A program made the translations under genes and the position numbers. A model generated the notes under the pieces. It did no database searches. It worked only from the letters and a program-made list of their open reading frames with translations, and had not been told where the DNA came from. Of a DNA stretch of 64,000 nt, positions 47,338-56,689 are shown piece after piece. Each line of letters starts with the position of its first letter. Position 1 is the first letter of the stretch. This DNA comes from an uncultured Anaeroplasmataceae bacterium (GTDB lineage Bacteria > Bacillota_I > Bacilli_A > Acholeplasmatales > Anaeroplasmataceae): NCBI GenBank assembly GCA_944325695.1, contig CALVBA010000003.1, positions 1-64,000 of the forward strand, in the 5' to 3' direction.

Positions 47338-48819
47338 TTATTTAAAACTTCTTGTAGCATTGACAGCCTTTAACCATCTTGAATAAAGTTTTTCACACTT
47401 GTTTGAATCAATAATCGGATAATATAGTTTGTCGGTTTGATTAATTTTCTTTAATTCATTTAAGTCTTTAAAAAACTTCGTATATAATCCTGCTAAAAAG
47501 CATGCGCCTAAAGCTGTCGTTTCAATTTGTTTTGGACGTTTTATCACCTTTTGCATGATATCAGCTTGAAATTGTAATAGAAAGTCATTAGCACTAGCTC
47601 CACCATCAACACTAATGGAAATATCATCAAAATTAGCCTCTTTTTTCATAACTTCTAAAACATCTTTACTTTGATATGCAATCCCTTGGAGAGTAGCTTT
47701 GATTAAATGTTCTTGTGTAGTTTGTAGACTCATCCCAAAAATAGCTCCTCTAGCGTCATTTTCCCAGTATGGTGTCCCCATCCCAACGAAAGAAGGCACT
47801 AAAATCACATCATCTTCACTAACTTTATAGGCTCTGTCAGATGTTTCCTTAGACGACTCAATTATTTTAATACCATCTTTTAACCAATTAACGGCAGCTC
47901 CTGCGATAAAAACAGATCCTTCTAATGCATAGTTGACTTCATTATTGATTACATATCCAATTGTTGTTAAAAGTCCATGTTTGGAACGAATATTTTTATC
48001 TTTCATATTCAAAAGCATAAAACAACCTGTTCCATAAGTATTTTTAATGTCACCTTCATTAAAAGCACAATGCCCAAAAAGAGAAGCTTGTTGGTCCCCA
48101 ACTAAAGCACATACAGGAACTTTTTCTCCTAAAATTTCAACTTTCCCAAAATAATCAGATGTATTTAAAATTTCAGGTAAAATACTACGTTTAATATTAA
48201 AAATTTGCAAAAGTTCATCATCGTATGTATGCGTATTAATGTTGTATAATAATGTTCTTGAAGCATTAGTGTGATCAGTATAAAATGATTTTCCACTTGA
48301 AAGGCGATATAAAAGATATGTATCAATTGTTCCAAACAAGATTTCATCATTTTGATATTTTTCATATACTTTTGGATTATTATCTAACATATAGCGAATT
48401 TTACTGGCACTAAAATAGGGATTGATATGTAATCCTGTTTTTGCAAAAATAACTTCCTCATATCCTTTTGCAATTAAATCATCACAAATACTTTTTGACT
48501 GTCTTGATTGCCAACAAATTGCATCACAAACAGGCAGTCCTGTTTTCTTATCAAATAAAACTGCTGTTTCTCTCTGATTTGTTATCGCTAAACAATCGAT
48601 TTCGCTTACCTTTATCCCGCTATTATTAATTACATTACGAATACACTCTAAAACTGATTCATAAATTTCATTAGCATTATGTTCAACAAATCCGCTTTGT
48701 CTACGAATTTGAGTAAATTCCATTTGATATTTTCCAACCGTATTTCCCTTTTTATCAAATAAAATGGCTCGTGATGATGTTGTTCCTTGATCAATTGTTA
48801 AAATATATTTAGTTTGCAT
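47338..48819 (-). CDS. glpK: Glycerol kinase
   Basis: A 493-residue FGGY kinase that phosphorylates glycerol. DQGTTSSRAILFD (phosphate-1 loop, residues 10-22), the substrate-recognition NQRETAV and the C-terminal DGGASANDFLLQFQAD are diagnostic of GlpK. Its ATG overlaps the lipase stop by 11 nt. No glpF, glpD or glpO lies beside it. It is last in a five-gene operon. Confidence 0.95.
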   Translation of the reverse strand: MQTKYILTIDQGTTSSRAILFDKKGNTVGKYQMEFTQIRRQSGFVEHNANEIYESVLECIRNVINNSGIKVSEIDCLAITNQRETAVLFDKKTGLPVCDAICWQSRQSKSICDDLIAKGYEEVIFAKTGLHINPYFSASKIRYMLDNNPKVYEKYQNDEILFGTIDTYLLYRLSSGKSFYTDHTNASRTLLYNINTHTYDDELLQIFNIKRSILPEILNTSDYFGKVEILGEKVPVCALVGDQQASLFGHCAFNEGDIKNTYGTGCFMLLNMKDKNIRSKHGLLTTIGYVINNEVNYALEGSVFIAGAAVNWLKDGIKIIESSKETSDRAYKVSEDDVILVPSFVGMGTPYWENDARGAIFGMSLQTTQEHLIKATLQGIAYQSKDVLEVMKKEANFDDISISVDGGASANDFLLQFQADIMQKVIKRPKQIETTALGACFLAGLYTKFFKDLNELKKINQTDKLYYPIIDSNKCEKLYSRWLKAVNATRSFK

Positions 48820-49618
48820 GTTCAGTTAACCATTCTAAAATATCATTATAAACTTGTTTTTTATCGATTTCATTTAATATTTCATGATACATTTCTTCAT
48901 AAATAATTATTTTCTTATCTTTTGATCCAACATGTTCATATAAATATTGGCTTGACTCTTTTGGAACAATTTGATCATCTGATCCATGTAAATATAAAAT
49001 TGGAACTGTCAGATTCGTGATATTTTTTTGTAAATATTTTATCCCATTTATAAAAACTTCTCCAAACAACTGAAGTTTATTTGTTTTACAAATCAATGGA
49101 TCTGAAATATAATTTTGTACAACTTCTTCATCATGAGTTAAACATTTTGCAAGATTATTTTTAATGTTAATATTTTTAAATAACTTGTATGGTAAAAATT
49201 TTAACAATTTAACTTGTTTTAAAAAGATACCAACTGCACCACTGCTAACTATTCCATCGACATCATTATATTTTGCACCATAAGCGTTAACGATAAATCC
49301 CCCTAGACTATGTCCAATTAAAAAAACACGTGAAAAGTTTTTTCCATAATGCATTTTAATTGCATGTACATCATCTAAGAAGTCATTAAAATTCTCACAG
49401 TCTCCTTTTTTTCCGCCACTTCGAGCATTTCCTCGATTATCAAAAGTAATAACACTAAAACCGTTTTGATTTAATAAACGGCTAATATTTTGATAACGTG
49501 ATCCATGTTCTGATAATCCATGTACTATAATACATAAATTAGAACTATTTTCGACAAATGATTTTTCAATGTGTAATCGCGTATTATCAAATGAGATAAA
49601 TTCTTCTACTTCAATCAT
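48809..49618 (-). CDS. Monoacylglycerol lipase-like alpha/beta hydrolase
   Basis: A 269-residue hydrolase_4 family protein with no signal peptide. Motifs: HGLSEHGSRY (oxyanion loop), FDNRGNARSGG, nucleophile GHSLGG near 96, Asp in GSDDQIVP and His in MYHEILNE. This set is characteristic of monoglyceride lipases and lysophospholipases. GGAGGATAAAA precedes the ATG. Overlap with glpK suggests it frees glycerol for the kinase. Confidence 0.88.
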   Translation of the reverse strand: MIEVEEFISFDNTRLHIEKSFVENSSNLCIIVHGLSEHGSRYQNISRLLNQNGFSVITFDNRGNARSGGKKGDCENFNDFLDDVHAIKMHYGKNFSRVFLIGHSLGGFIVNAYGAKYNDVDGIVSSGAVGIFLKQVKLLKFLPYKLFKNINIKNNLAKCLTHDEEVVQNYISDPLICKTNKLQLFGEVFINGIKYLQKNITNLTVPILYLHGSDDQIVPKESSQYLYEHVGSKDKKIIIYEEMYHEILNEIDKKQVYNDILEWLTEHAN

Positions 49619-49628
49619 TTTTATCCTC

Positions 49629-50300
49629 CTATCTATTATTTAAGAAATTAACTAATTTATTGGCACCTTTTTCATTACCTAAAACAAAAATTAAATCATT
49701 TGCTTGAACTAAATCTGTTGGTCTTGGTGTAAACATTTTTCCATCACGTTTAATTAATAAAATGTTAATCCCAAATTTTTTAGTTGCATCTAAATCAATT
49801 AGATTAATGGCTTGCATCGTTTCAGGAATCATTATTTCATAAACCGAATAATTATCTGTTAATTTAAAATAATCAACAAAGTTTGTCGCCGCAATTTTCG
49901 TTGCAAGACGTTCACTAGCAATCTTTAAAGGCGATATAACTGTTGTTGCACCAATTTTCTTTAAAGTATCTTCATATAAATTATCATCTAGTCTAACCGT
50001 TATTTCTTTAATACCTAAATTTTTTAATAAGATTGTAGCCACAATAGAAGACACTAAAGTATTTTCCTCATTTTGCCCCATTGCTACAACAGCATGTTCA
50101 ACATTTTTAATTCCAACCTCTTTTAAAGCTGCTTCATTTGTACAATCACAAATAAAAGCATGATTTGTATATTGTGCCGCTTTAACGACATTTTTTTCAT
50201 TGACGTCTAATGCAATAACATCAACATTTAATTCTGATAAACTTTTAACTAATTCCAACCCAAAACGTCCTAATCCAATAACTGCGATCGTTTTTCTCAT
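49629..50300 (-). CDS. ktrA: Potassium uptake regulator KtrA/TrkA
   Basis: A 223-residue cytoplasmic RCK protein. The NAD/ATP-binding Rossmann VIGLGRFGLELVKSL (about 6-20), then a TrkA-C domain (about 140-220), gates the KtrB pore. ATG 50300 has AGGTGA 6 nt upstream. The ktrB stop is 9 nt before it. Confidence 0.92.
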   Translation of the reverse strand: MRKTIAVIGLGRFGLELVKSLSELNVDVIALDVNEKNVVKAAQYTNHAFICDCTNEAALKEVGIKNVEHAVVAMGQNEENTLVSSIVATILLKNLGIKEITVRLDDNLYEDTLKKIGATTVISPLKIASERLATKIAATNFVDYFKLTDNYSVYEIMIPETMQAINLIDLDATKKFGINILLIKRDGKMFTPRPTDLVQANDLIFVLGNEKGANKLVNFLNNR

Positions 50301-50309
50301 TTTATTCAC

Positions 50310-51629
50310 CTATCCAATAATAATTTTTTCTTCAATATAGTCTAATTGATCTTCTGTAACTGTAATAGCCCAATTTTTCTTCCATAATCCTATTATAGTA
50401 AGTGGTCCTAACCGTCCTAAAAACATCAAAAAACATAGTAAAATTTTCGATAATGGACATAATATCGGTGTAATCCCAACTGAAAGTCCAACAGTTGCAA
50501 TCGCACTTACAGTTTCAAATAACATGTTTTCTACTGTTATTCCTAGAGAATTATTTTTTTCTAACATTAAAATAATTAGTGTCACAGCAAGTGCACTCAT
50601 GAAAGCTAAAACTGTTAATGTAAAAGCTTTTAATTTCGTTTCCTCACTAATTTTTCGATTGTATACGATTGTTTTTTTACCTTTAGCAAATGATGTAATA
50701 GATTTTATCATTGTATAAAAAGTTGTTGTTTTAATTCCTCCACCTGTCGAACAAGGTGATGCTCCAATAAACATCAATAAAATCATAATTAGAATAGTTG
50801 ATGAATGAACAGAAGCATAGCTTATCGTTGAAAAACCAGCTGTACGTGCTGTTACACTTTGAAAATAAGCCTGTAACCATGTAATATTATCACCTTCACT
50901 TAACTTTAAAAAAAGTGTTCCAGTAATAATTAGTCCAATAGTCATCTTAATTACTATTTTAGAATGAATCGATAATTTCGTAAAACTTCTATGTTCTATA
51001 ACATCTCTAATTACGACAAATCCAATTCCTCCTAAAATAATCAACGATGTTGTTGTAATATTTAATAAAACATTATCAGAATAAGTAATCAAACTAGTTG
51101 ACCCTAAAATATCAAAACCAGCGTTATTAAAACTTGAAACACTATGAAAAATACTTATTCCTAATGCTTTAAAAAAATCAAAGTCTTGAATAAAAACCAT
51201 AAAGTTAAATACACAACCAATAGCTTCAATTATTAAAGTTGTAAAAACAATTGATTTAACTAATTTGATTAATTCTGTAGCTTTGTTTTGGTTTAAAGCT
51301 TCTTTAATTAAATATCGTTCGCTTAAACCAATTTTAGCACCGATGATTGTTAAGACAAATACTCCGATCGTTACAAATCCTAATCCACCGATTTGTACTA
51401 ATAAACATAAAATGATTTTCCCAAAAACACTAAGTGTTTCTCCTATATTAGGAATCGGTACTAATCCAGTTACACAAACAGCTGATGTTGCTAAGAATAA
51501 AGAATCAACCCAACGTAAATATTGTCCATCATTAACAGCAAAAGGCAGTTTCAAAAGCAACATTCCAATTAAAATAATTAATGCAAAACTTAAAACAATT
51601 ACCACAAGCGGTGGTATTCTCTTTTTCAT
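50310..51629 (-). CDS. ktrB: Potassium uptake channel protein KtrB/TrkH family
   Basis: A 439-residue channel with about ten helices and four pore loops: FLATSAVCVTGL, SSFNNAGFDI, ARTAGFST and VSAIATVGLSVG, each with the selectivity glycine. It imports K+ with KtrA. ATG 51629 has GGAGGATTATT in front. It lies 21 nt below an unknown membrane protein gene in the same operon. Confidence 0.93.
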   Translation of the reverse strand: MKKRIPPLVVIVLSFALIILIGMLLLKLPFAVNDGQYLRWVDSLFLATSAVCVTGLVPIPNIGETLSVFGKIILCLLVQIGGLGFVTIGVFVLTIIGAKIGLSERYLIKEALNQNKATELIKLVKSIVFTTLIIEAIGCVFNFMVFIQDFDFFKALGISIFHSVSSFNNAGFDILGSTSLITYSDNVLLNITTTSLIILGGIGFVVIRDVIEHRSFTKLSIHSKIVIKMTIGLIITGTLFLKLSEGDNITWLQAYFQSVTARTAGFSTISYASVHSSTILIMILLMFIGASPCSTGGGIKTTTFYTMIKSITSFAKGKKTIVYNRKISEETKLKAFTLTVLAFMSALAVTLIILMLEKNNSLGITVENMLFETVSAIATVGLSVGITPILCPLSKILLCFLMFLGRLGPLTIIGLWKKNWAITVTEDQLDYIEEKIIIG

Positions 51630-51650
51630 AATAATCCTCCGCAATAAAAA

Positions 51651-52967
51651 CTACTTTCCTAAAACAGCATAACTGATATTTTCATATTTATCGATAAATT
51701 CTTTTGGCTCATAACGTTTTCCGCCATAAATAACACTTTGAGGATAGTAATATCCGTATTGTGTTTTAATTATAATATTTCCTCCAAATAAACTTTGAAT
51801 TCCACCATTTGGAACATATTGCATTGTAACAGGACCAACATATTTTTGAAGTCCTTCTAAAATCAAAGAATGTCCTTGGAATGTTGTTTTATAATATTTT
51901 TTAGTTATATCGATATCTAAATCAAAATTAATTTTTTCAGCATCAAGCATCATCTCTAAATACAATTGTAATACCTCTTTCTCTATATTTTTCATTTTAA
52001 GAACTTTTTTTGTATATTCATCTTTTCTATTTTCGCTTAAAATGCGATCATTTTTAATAAAACGATTAAATAAATACGATAATTTAAGATAATCAGGAAT
52101 ACTAATTTGTTCAATAGCATTTTTCAATCTTGGTGTAAACTGTCCATAAATATTAAATGCTTCTTGGGGATTATCTTTAATAAAACCTAAAAAGCTTACA
52201 TATTCAACACATACATAATTATAATCTTTTTGAATTAATAAAGATCGATTTTGATATAAATATCTAATTATTTTTTCTGCAACATCTAATTTATTATTTA
52301 CTAAGGCTACTTGATACATTGTTTTTAAGTATTCATAAGAATAAAAATTAATAGGAAGTTTTTCAAACTGTGCATCAATATTCTTATAAGATCCGTTTTT
52401 AATAATCACTAATTTTAAAACTGTTTTTTTTGTAATAATTTCAGGATTATTTTTAATTAAATGATATTTTGTTAAATCACTATTATATTGTGTATCAATA
52501 GGATAAAGATTTAATATTAAAAAATATGTCGCATAAAATAAAATACTTCCTAAAAAAGCAAATAAATATGGATTAATATTTAAAAACATTAATATTAATA
52601 TCCCGATAAATAAAATAAAATTGATTAATATGGGTAAAAAATGAATTAAAAAAACTTTATCATTTTGCAAGCTAATTCCTGTTTCAATTAAAGAAAATCC
52701 TTTAAATTGACATAGTTTATATCTATTATTATCCATATATAAGCATATATTACCTATTTTTAAATATGAAACTTTATTTTTAGAAATTAAAACAGCTATT
52801 ATTTTAATAAGTTCATTAAATATAACAAAAATAAATCCCCATAAAATAATAAATAAAATAAATAATGCTACTCCTAAAAAGTTAGTTTTGGTAAATAGAT
52901 AATCACCAATTACAAAAAGCATTAATCCTAAAACAAACGCAATAATTGTATCTTTATATTTTTTCAA
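51651..52967 (-). CDS. Membrane protein of unknown function upstream of ktrB
   Basis: A 438-residue protein with four predicted helices (about 10-75 in two pairs, 120-165) followed by a soluble helical region of about 230 residues that looks repeat-like (tetratricopeptide-type helical pairs, VALVNNKLDVAEKIIRYLYQ) and a glycine-rich tail. I do not recognise a family. TTG 52967 is chosen as start: GGAGG lies 8 nt before it. The ATG at 52982 has no ribosome site and lies only about 10 nt from the expected transcript start. It is first in the operon with ktrB, ktrA, lipase and glpK. Confidence 0.7.
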   Translation of the reverse strand: MKKYKDTIIAFVLGLMLFVIGDYLFTKTNFLGVALFILFIILWGFIFVIFNELIKIIAVLISKNKVSYLKIGNICLYMDNNRYKLCQFKGFSLIETGISLQNDKVFLIHFLPILINFILFIGILILMFLNINPYLFAFLGSILFYATYFLILNLYPIDTQYNSDLTKYHLIKNNPEIITKKTVLKLVIIKNGSYKNIDAQFEKLPINFYSYEYLKTMYQVALVNNKLDVAEKIIRYLYQNRSLLIQKDYNYVCVEYVSFLGFIKDNPQEAFNIYGQFTPRLKNAIEQISIPDYLKLSYLFNRFIKNDRILSENRKDEYTKKVLKMKNIEKEVLQLYLEMMLDAEKINFDLDIDITKKYYKTTFQGHSLILEGLQKYVGPVTMQYVPNGGIQSLFGGNIIIKTQYGYYYPQSVIYGGKRYEPKEFIDKYENISYAVLGK

Positions 52968-52996
52968 ATTTAAAACCTCCATAATAATCTTCGTTA

Positions 52997-53025
52997 ATTA
53001 TAACATATCAATATATGAAATGCAA
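52997..53025 (-). promoter_or_regulatory. Promoter of the ktrB/ktrA/lipase/glpK operon
   Basis: TTGCAT, 17-nt spacer, TATAAT. The expected start near 52990 supports the TTG start codon of the first gene. Confidence 0.75.
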
Positions 53026-53103
53026 AAATATAAACAAAATAACTAAAGTAATTTATTTTACACAAAATTGAATTTTAAACTTTATATCTTTACGCTTTAT
53101 CAA

Positions 53104-53131
53104 TAAGAAAAAGGACATTTTTATGTCCTTT
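53104..53131 (-). terminator. Terminator of the GH4 gene
   Basis: AAAGGACAT AAAA ATGTCCTTT followed by TTCTTATT on the minus strand. Confidence 0.8.
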
Positions 53132-53144
53132 ATTTTAAGTTTAA

Positions 53145-54545
53145 TTATTTTTTAAAAAAATGATCTAAGTCAAAGAAATCCTTTAAATATTCATATGTAT
53201 TATAACACATTTCTTTAAATAAATTATATCCATTGTCATATGATAATCCTTCACATAAAGGTTGATTTAAAAAGGCTTCTAAAATCATTTTTAAATCACG
53301 TTTTTTAATTCCTTCATATGTTAAATCAATATTAACTAAATTACGATAAACCATATTTTTTACAGCTAATGGTAATGGTTTAGCAGTTACCGGTTTTACA
53401 CAATCATTAGAAAAAACACAATTTGTTTCAACAATTGAACCTAAAGGCATATCTGGCATTTGTCCTAAATTAGGCATATTAACATTTGAAACAATTGTTT
53501 TATATCCTAAAATTGCCTTCATTAACTCAACAGCTTCTTCACTTGATTTAACTAATTCAACCTCTTTTTTACCACTTGCTAAATCAATTGACTCCAAAAT
53601 ACGTTCTTCTTGTTGTTTTATACGAAAATCAACTGTTGTTAGTTTGTATGCCCATTTTTCTGCATCCTCTGGATTTTTTAAATACCATGAGTTATTCATA
53701 AACTCAACTAAATGACGATCCCCCGCCGCTGCTAAAGCGCCAAAACGGCGATATGTATCCATTTTTACTTTATTACCGTAAGCAAAGCAGTCTTCTTTAA
53801 AAGCAAAACGTGAAGCTCCTATTTGTTCATAATATCCTTCATCAAAATATTTTTCTGCAAATTTATCAATTAATTGTAGAATATCAATATCTTTATACTT
53901 TGCTTCTGTAATCCATGTAAAATGATTTACTCCTGATGCATCAGTATAAATTTCATGACGGTCAGGACGTTTAATGTTTAGAATATCACTTAAAACTAAA
54001 CATAAAAACTCTTGAGCATGAAATACCTCATGACAACATCCAAATGCTTTAATTTCAGGAAAAACATCATATAATGTCTTAGTACAAATAGACATTGGAT
54101 TTGTAAAGTTAATAACCCATGCATTCGGACATATTTGTTTAATCTTAAGCGCAAACTCCTCATAAATAGGTACCGTACGCATCGCTCTTAAAATTCCACC
54201 TGGTCCAACTGTATCCCCAACAGCCTGATAAATACCATATTTTTCAGGAGCATGAACATCACTATACATTTCTTTAAATGTTGCCGGTAAAATCGAAATA
54301 ACAACAAACGTAGCATTTTTTAATGCTTCATCAATTGTATCATAAACTTTATAATCCCATTTAGAAATACAATCTTTTGATTCATTTATTTTCTTCCCTA
54401 TTTGTTGATTTCTTATAGCTGCTTCTTTATCAATATCATATAACGCTATTTCTCCAGATAAATCTGGAGTTAACGCCAAATCATTCATAAATACGCGTGC
54501 CCATTGTTTAGAACCTCCACCGATATAAGCAATTTTTATATTCAT
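53145..54545 (-). CDS. GH4 family alpha-galacturonidase (LplD-like)
   Basis: A 466-residue family 4 glycosidase, which hydrolyses via NAD+ and a divalent metal. The Rossmann start IAYIGGGSKQWAR, VGDTVGPGG, NFTNPMS, the metal-site GCCHEVF and GDRHLVEF are close to Bacillus LplD and Thermotoga TM0752, proven alpha-galacturonidases. It has no signal peptide, as expected. AGGAGG-like AGGATTGTAAA precedes the ATG. It is a single gene with its own terminator. Action on oligogalacturonides is inference from the LplD-like motif set. Confidence 0.88.
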   Translation of the reverse strand: MNIKIAYIGGGSKQWARVFMNDLALTPDLSGEIALYDIDKEAAIRNQQIGKKINESKDCISKWDYKVYDTIDEALKNATFVVISILPATFKEMYSDVHAPEKYGIYQAVGDTVGPGGILRAMRTVPIYEEFALKIKQICPNAWVINFTNPMSICTKTLYDVFPEIKAFGCCHEVFHAQEFLCLVLSDILNIKRPDRHEIYTDASGVNHFTWITEAKYKDIDILQLIDKFAEKYFDEGYYEQIGASRFAFKEDCFAYGNKVKMDTYRRFGALAAAGDRHLVEFMNNSWYLKNPEDAEKWAYKLTTVDFRIKQQEERILESIDLASGKKEVELVKSSEEAVELMKAILGYKTIVSNVNMPNLGQMPDMPLGSIVETNCVFSNDCVKPVTAKPLPLAVKNMVYRNLVNIDLTYEGIKKRDLKMILEAFLNQPLCEGLSYDNGYNLFKEMCYNTYEYLKDFFDLDHFFKK

Positions 54546-54639
54546 TTTACAATCCTCCTATTTACTATATAATATATAATATCATAAAAAAGCAAAACGT
54601 TTTCATTCCAATTTATAATATTAATAATGATATTTATGA

Positions 54640-54672
54640 ATTATAAAAAAACACAGCAAAAGCTGTGTTAAA
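54640..54672 (-). terminator. Terminator of the MATE-yybS-AI2E operon
   Basis: AACACAGC TTTT GCTGTGTT followed by TTTTTATAA on the minus strand. Confidence 0.85.
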
Positions 54673-54673
54673 A

Positions 54674-55789
54674 CTATTCTGTTTTTATAACTTCTTCTAA
54701 TTTTTGATCTATTTTAATATTTTTTAGCCGTTCTTCTTTAAAATATTCAAAAATAACTTTAATAATTCCGCACAACGGAATTGCCAATATAATCCCCCAA
54801 ATACCTAATATTTCTCCAAAAAATAACATCGAAAGTAAAATTAATAATGCATTAATATGCATTTCCTTTCCAATTAAGACTGGCACAATAATATTGTTTT
54901 GTAACCATTGACCAATCGCATTAACAATAAAAATAACAACTGGCATCCAAATACCAAAAAATAAAGTATCTTTAATTATCAAAGAATATAACATTGGAAC
55001 GACGATTCCAAAAAATGGTCCAACATATGGTATTAAATCTAAAACAGTTAAGATTAGCGAAAATAACAAGGCATATTTTTGTAAACCAATTAAACTAAAT
55101 GCTACACTGAAGTAAATAAAAATGAAGAGCATTGAAATTAATTTACCTCTAAAATATGAGTGTACTACCGTATTACTTCTTTTTCCAATTACGTATAAAT
55201 GAGTCCTAAATTTTGTAGGAACAACGCTAATAACACCTTTAGCAATTTTACTACGATCAGATAAAAAGAAAAATAAAAATACAGGAATTAATACAATATT
55301 AATTACTAATCCGGAAATAAAAGAAATTACATTAATGGTAATAGAAATAGCATCGATAATAATTGGTTGCATTTGTTCAAAATTAAAATACTTTTGTAAT
55401 ATTTCAATTAAATCACTTGTTTTAAGATATTCGATTATCGAATTAATAATGGTTTCTAAATCTTCAGCGATAAACATGACAATTTGAGTATAGATAAAGT
55501 TAAAGAAAAAATAAAAAAATAACCCGAGAAAAACTACCAAAACAAGCATCGTTAATAAAACACATAACCATTTTCGTTTGATTTTAAATTTATCTTTAAA
55601 AATATTTAAAACCGGTTCTAATAAATAACTGATAAATAATGCAATTAAAAGTGGTGTAAATACATTATTAAAAGCTTTAATAAAAGTATCGATTTGTTTT
55701 CCAAAAGTTAATTGTAATAAAAAGATTGTTAGTAAACTTAAAACAATTACACCTAAAATTCGCATCGTTTTTTTGATATCAATATTCAT
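54674..55789 (-). CDS. AI-2E family transporter
   Basis: A 371-residue AI-2E/UPF0118 membrane protein with about eight helices. FTPLLIALFISYLLEPV, VVPTKFRTHLY, DLIPYVGPFFG and GIWGIILAIPLCGI are family hallmarks. Members export autoinducer-2 or act as Na+/H+ antiporters; the role here is open. GGAGGGG precedes the ATG, 12 nt after the yybS-like gene. Confidence 0.9.
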   Translation of the reverse strand: MNIDIKKTMRILGVIVLSLLTIFLLQLTFGKQIDTFIKAFNNVFTPLLIALFISYLLEPVLNIFKDKFKIKRKWLCVLLTMLVLVVFLGLFFYFFFNFIYTQIVMFIAEDLETIINSIIEYLKTSDLIEILQKYFNFEQMQPIIIDAISITINVISFISGLVINIVLIPVFLFFFLSDRSKIAKGVISVVPTKFRTHLYVIGKRSNTVVHSYFRGKLISMLFIFIYFSVAFSLIGLQKYALLFSLILTVLDLIPYVGPFFGIVVPMLYSLIIKDTLFFGIWMPVVIFIVNAIGQWLQNNIIVPVLIGKEMHINALLILLSMLFFGEILGIWGIILAIPLCGIIKVIFEYFKEERLKNIKIDQKLEEVIKTE

Positions 55790-55801
55790 TATTTACCCCT
55801 C

Positions 55802-56689
55802 CTAAATAATAATATAATAATATTTCTTATGTTTAATTATATTTAAAATATTGCCAATTATTATCGCAAGTGGCAATAATATAATAACTAGTAAACTTAT
55901 TATACCACGTAACAGTTTATTATTAAAGTAATTACTAATAATTATATTTACTTGCAATAAAATGTATAACGATAAAAAACTTAATGTCATAATAGTTATA
56001 GAACTTAAAAAATGTGATATAAATGTCGAGAAATTATTTAAAAATAACACTAAAACTAATAATAATAAATACGATAATGATATCCAAAAATTAAATGATA
56101 TTGTTGTTATTTGTCGTTTAAAATCAAAGATATTTAATCGATTAGCTAGAATTTTAAATAAACTTATTATTAAAATAATCTTCAAAAACGAATATAAAAA
56201 TAAAACTGAAGGTATAGCGTTATATAAATTTTTTTGAATCTTATCAAAATTTAAATTAAAAATAATAGAAAGATTTAAAGCAATTTGGTCTAATTCACTT
56301 AAAAAATCAATCCCAAGCAAATTTCCAAATCCAAAAGTTACAATAATATCTAAAAGAAGTGATATCCAAAATAATATAATTGTTATTTTTTTAAAGTTTT
56401 GATTATTTTTAAAAAGTATTCCCAAAATAAATCCTATTATCAAGTGTGGTAAGATTAAAAAAGTCGCACTAATTATATTTAACAATATAACAGCTAAAAT
56501 ATAGTTTACACAAATAATAACAATCCCATCTTTAAAGTGATAGTTAAGGGTGTATAATGCGATAACAGGTGAAATAAAAATTAGTAAAATACTATCTGAA
56601 GTTGTTAATGGACCTTTAAAAAGAATTAAAAAACAACCTATTATAGCACTTATCATTGCTCCATATGTTAAATTTTTACTTTTATACAT
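55802..56689 (-). CDS. DUF2232 (YybS-like) membrane protein
   Basis: A 295-residue protein with about eight helices (TYGAMISAIIGCF start; long hydrophobic stretches to 285) and a short basic tail. It resembles the YybS/DUF2232 family, whose function is not firmly known. Its coding strand is extremely AT-rich. GAGGAAAAAT precedes the ATG, which overlaps the MATE stop by 8 nt. Confidence 0.72.
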   Translation of the reverse strand: MYKSKNLTYGAMISAIIGCFLILFKGPLTTSDSILLIFISPVIALYTLNYHFKDGIVIICVNYILAVILLNIISATFLILPHLIIGFILGILFKNNQNFKKITIILFWISLLLDIIVTFGFGNLLGIDFLSELDQIALNLSIIFNLNFDKIQKNLYNAIPSVLFLYSFLKIILIISLFKILANRLNIFDFKRQITTISFNFWISLSYLLLLVLVLFLNNFSTFISHFLSSITIMTLSFLSLYILLQVNIIISNYFNNKLLRGIISLLVIILLPLAIIIGNILNIIKHKKYYYIII

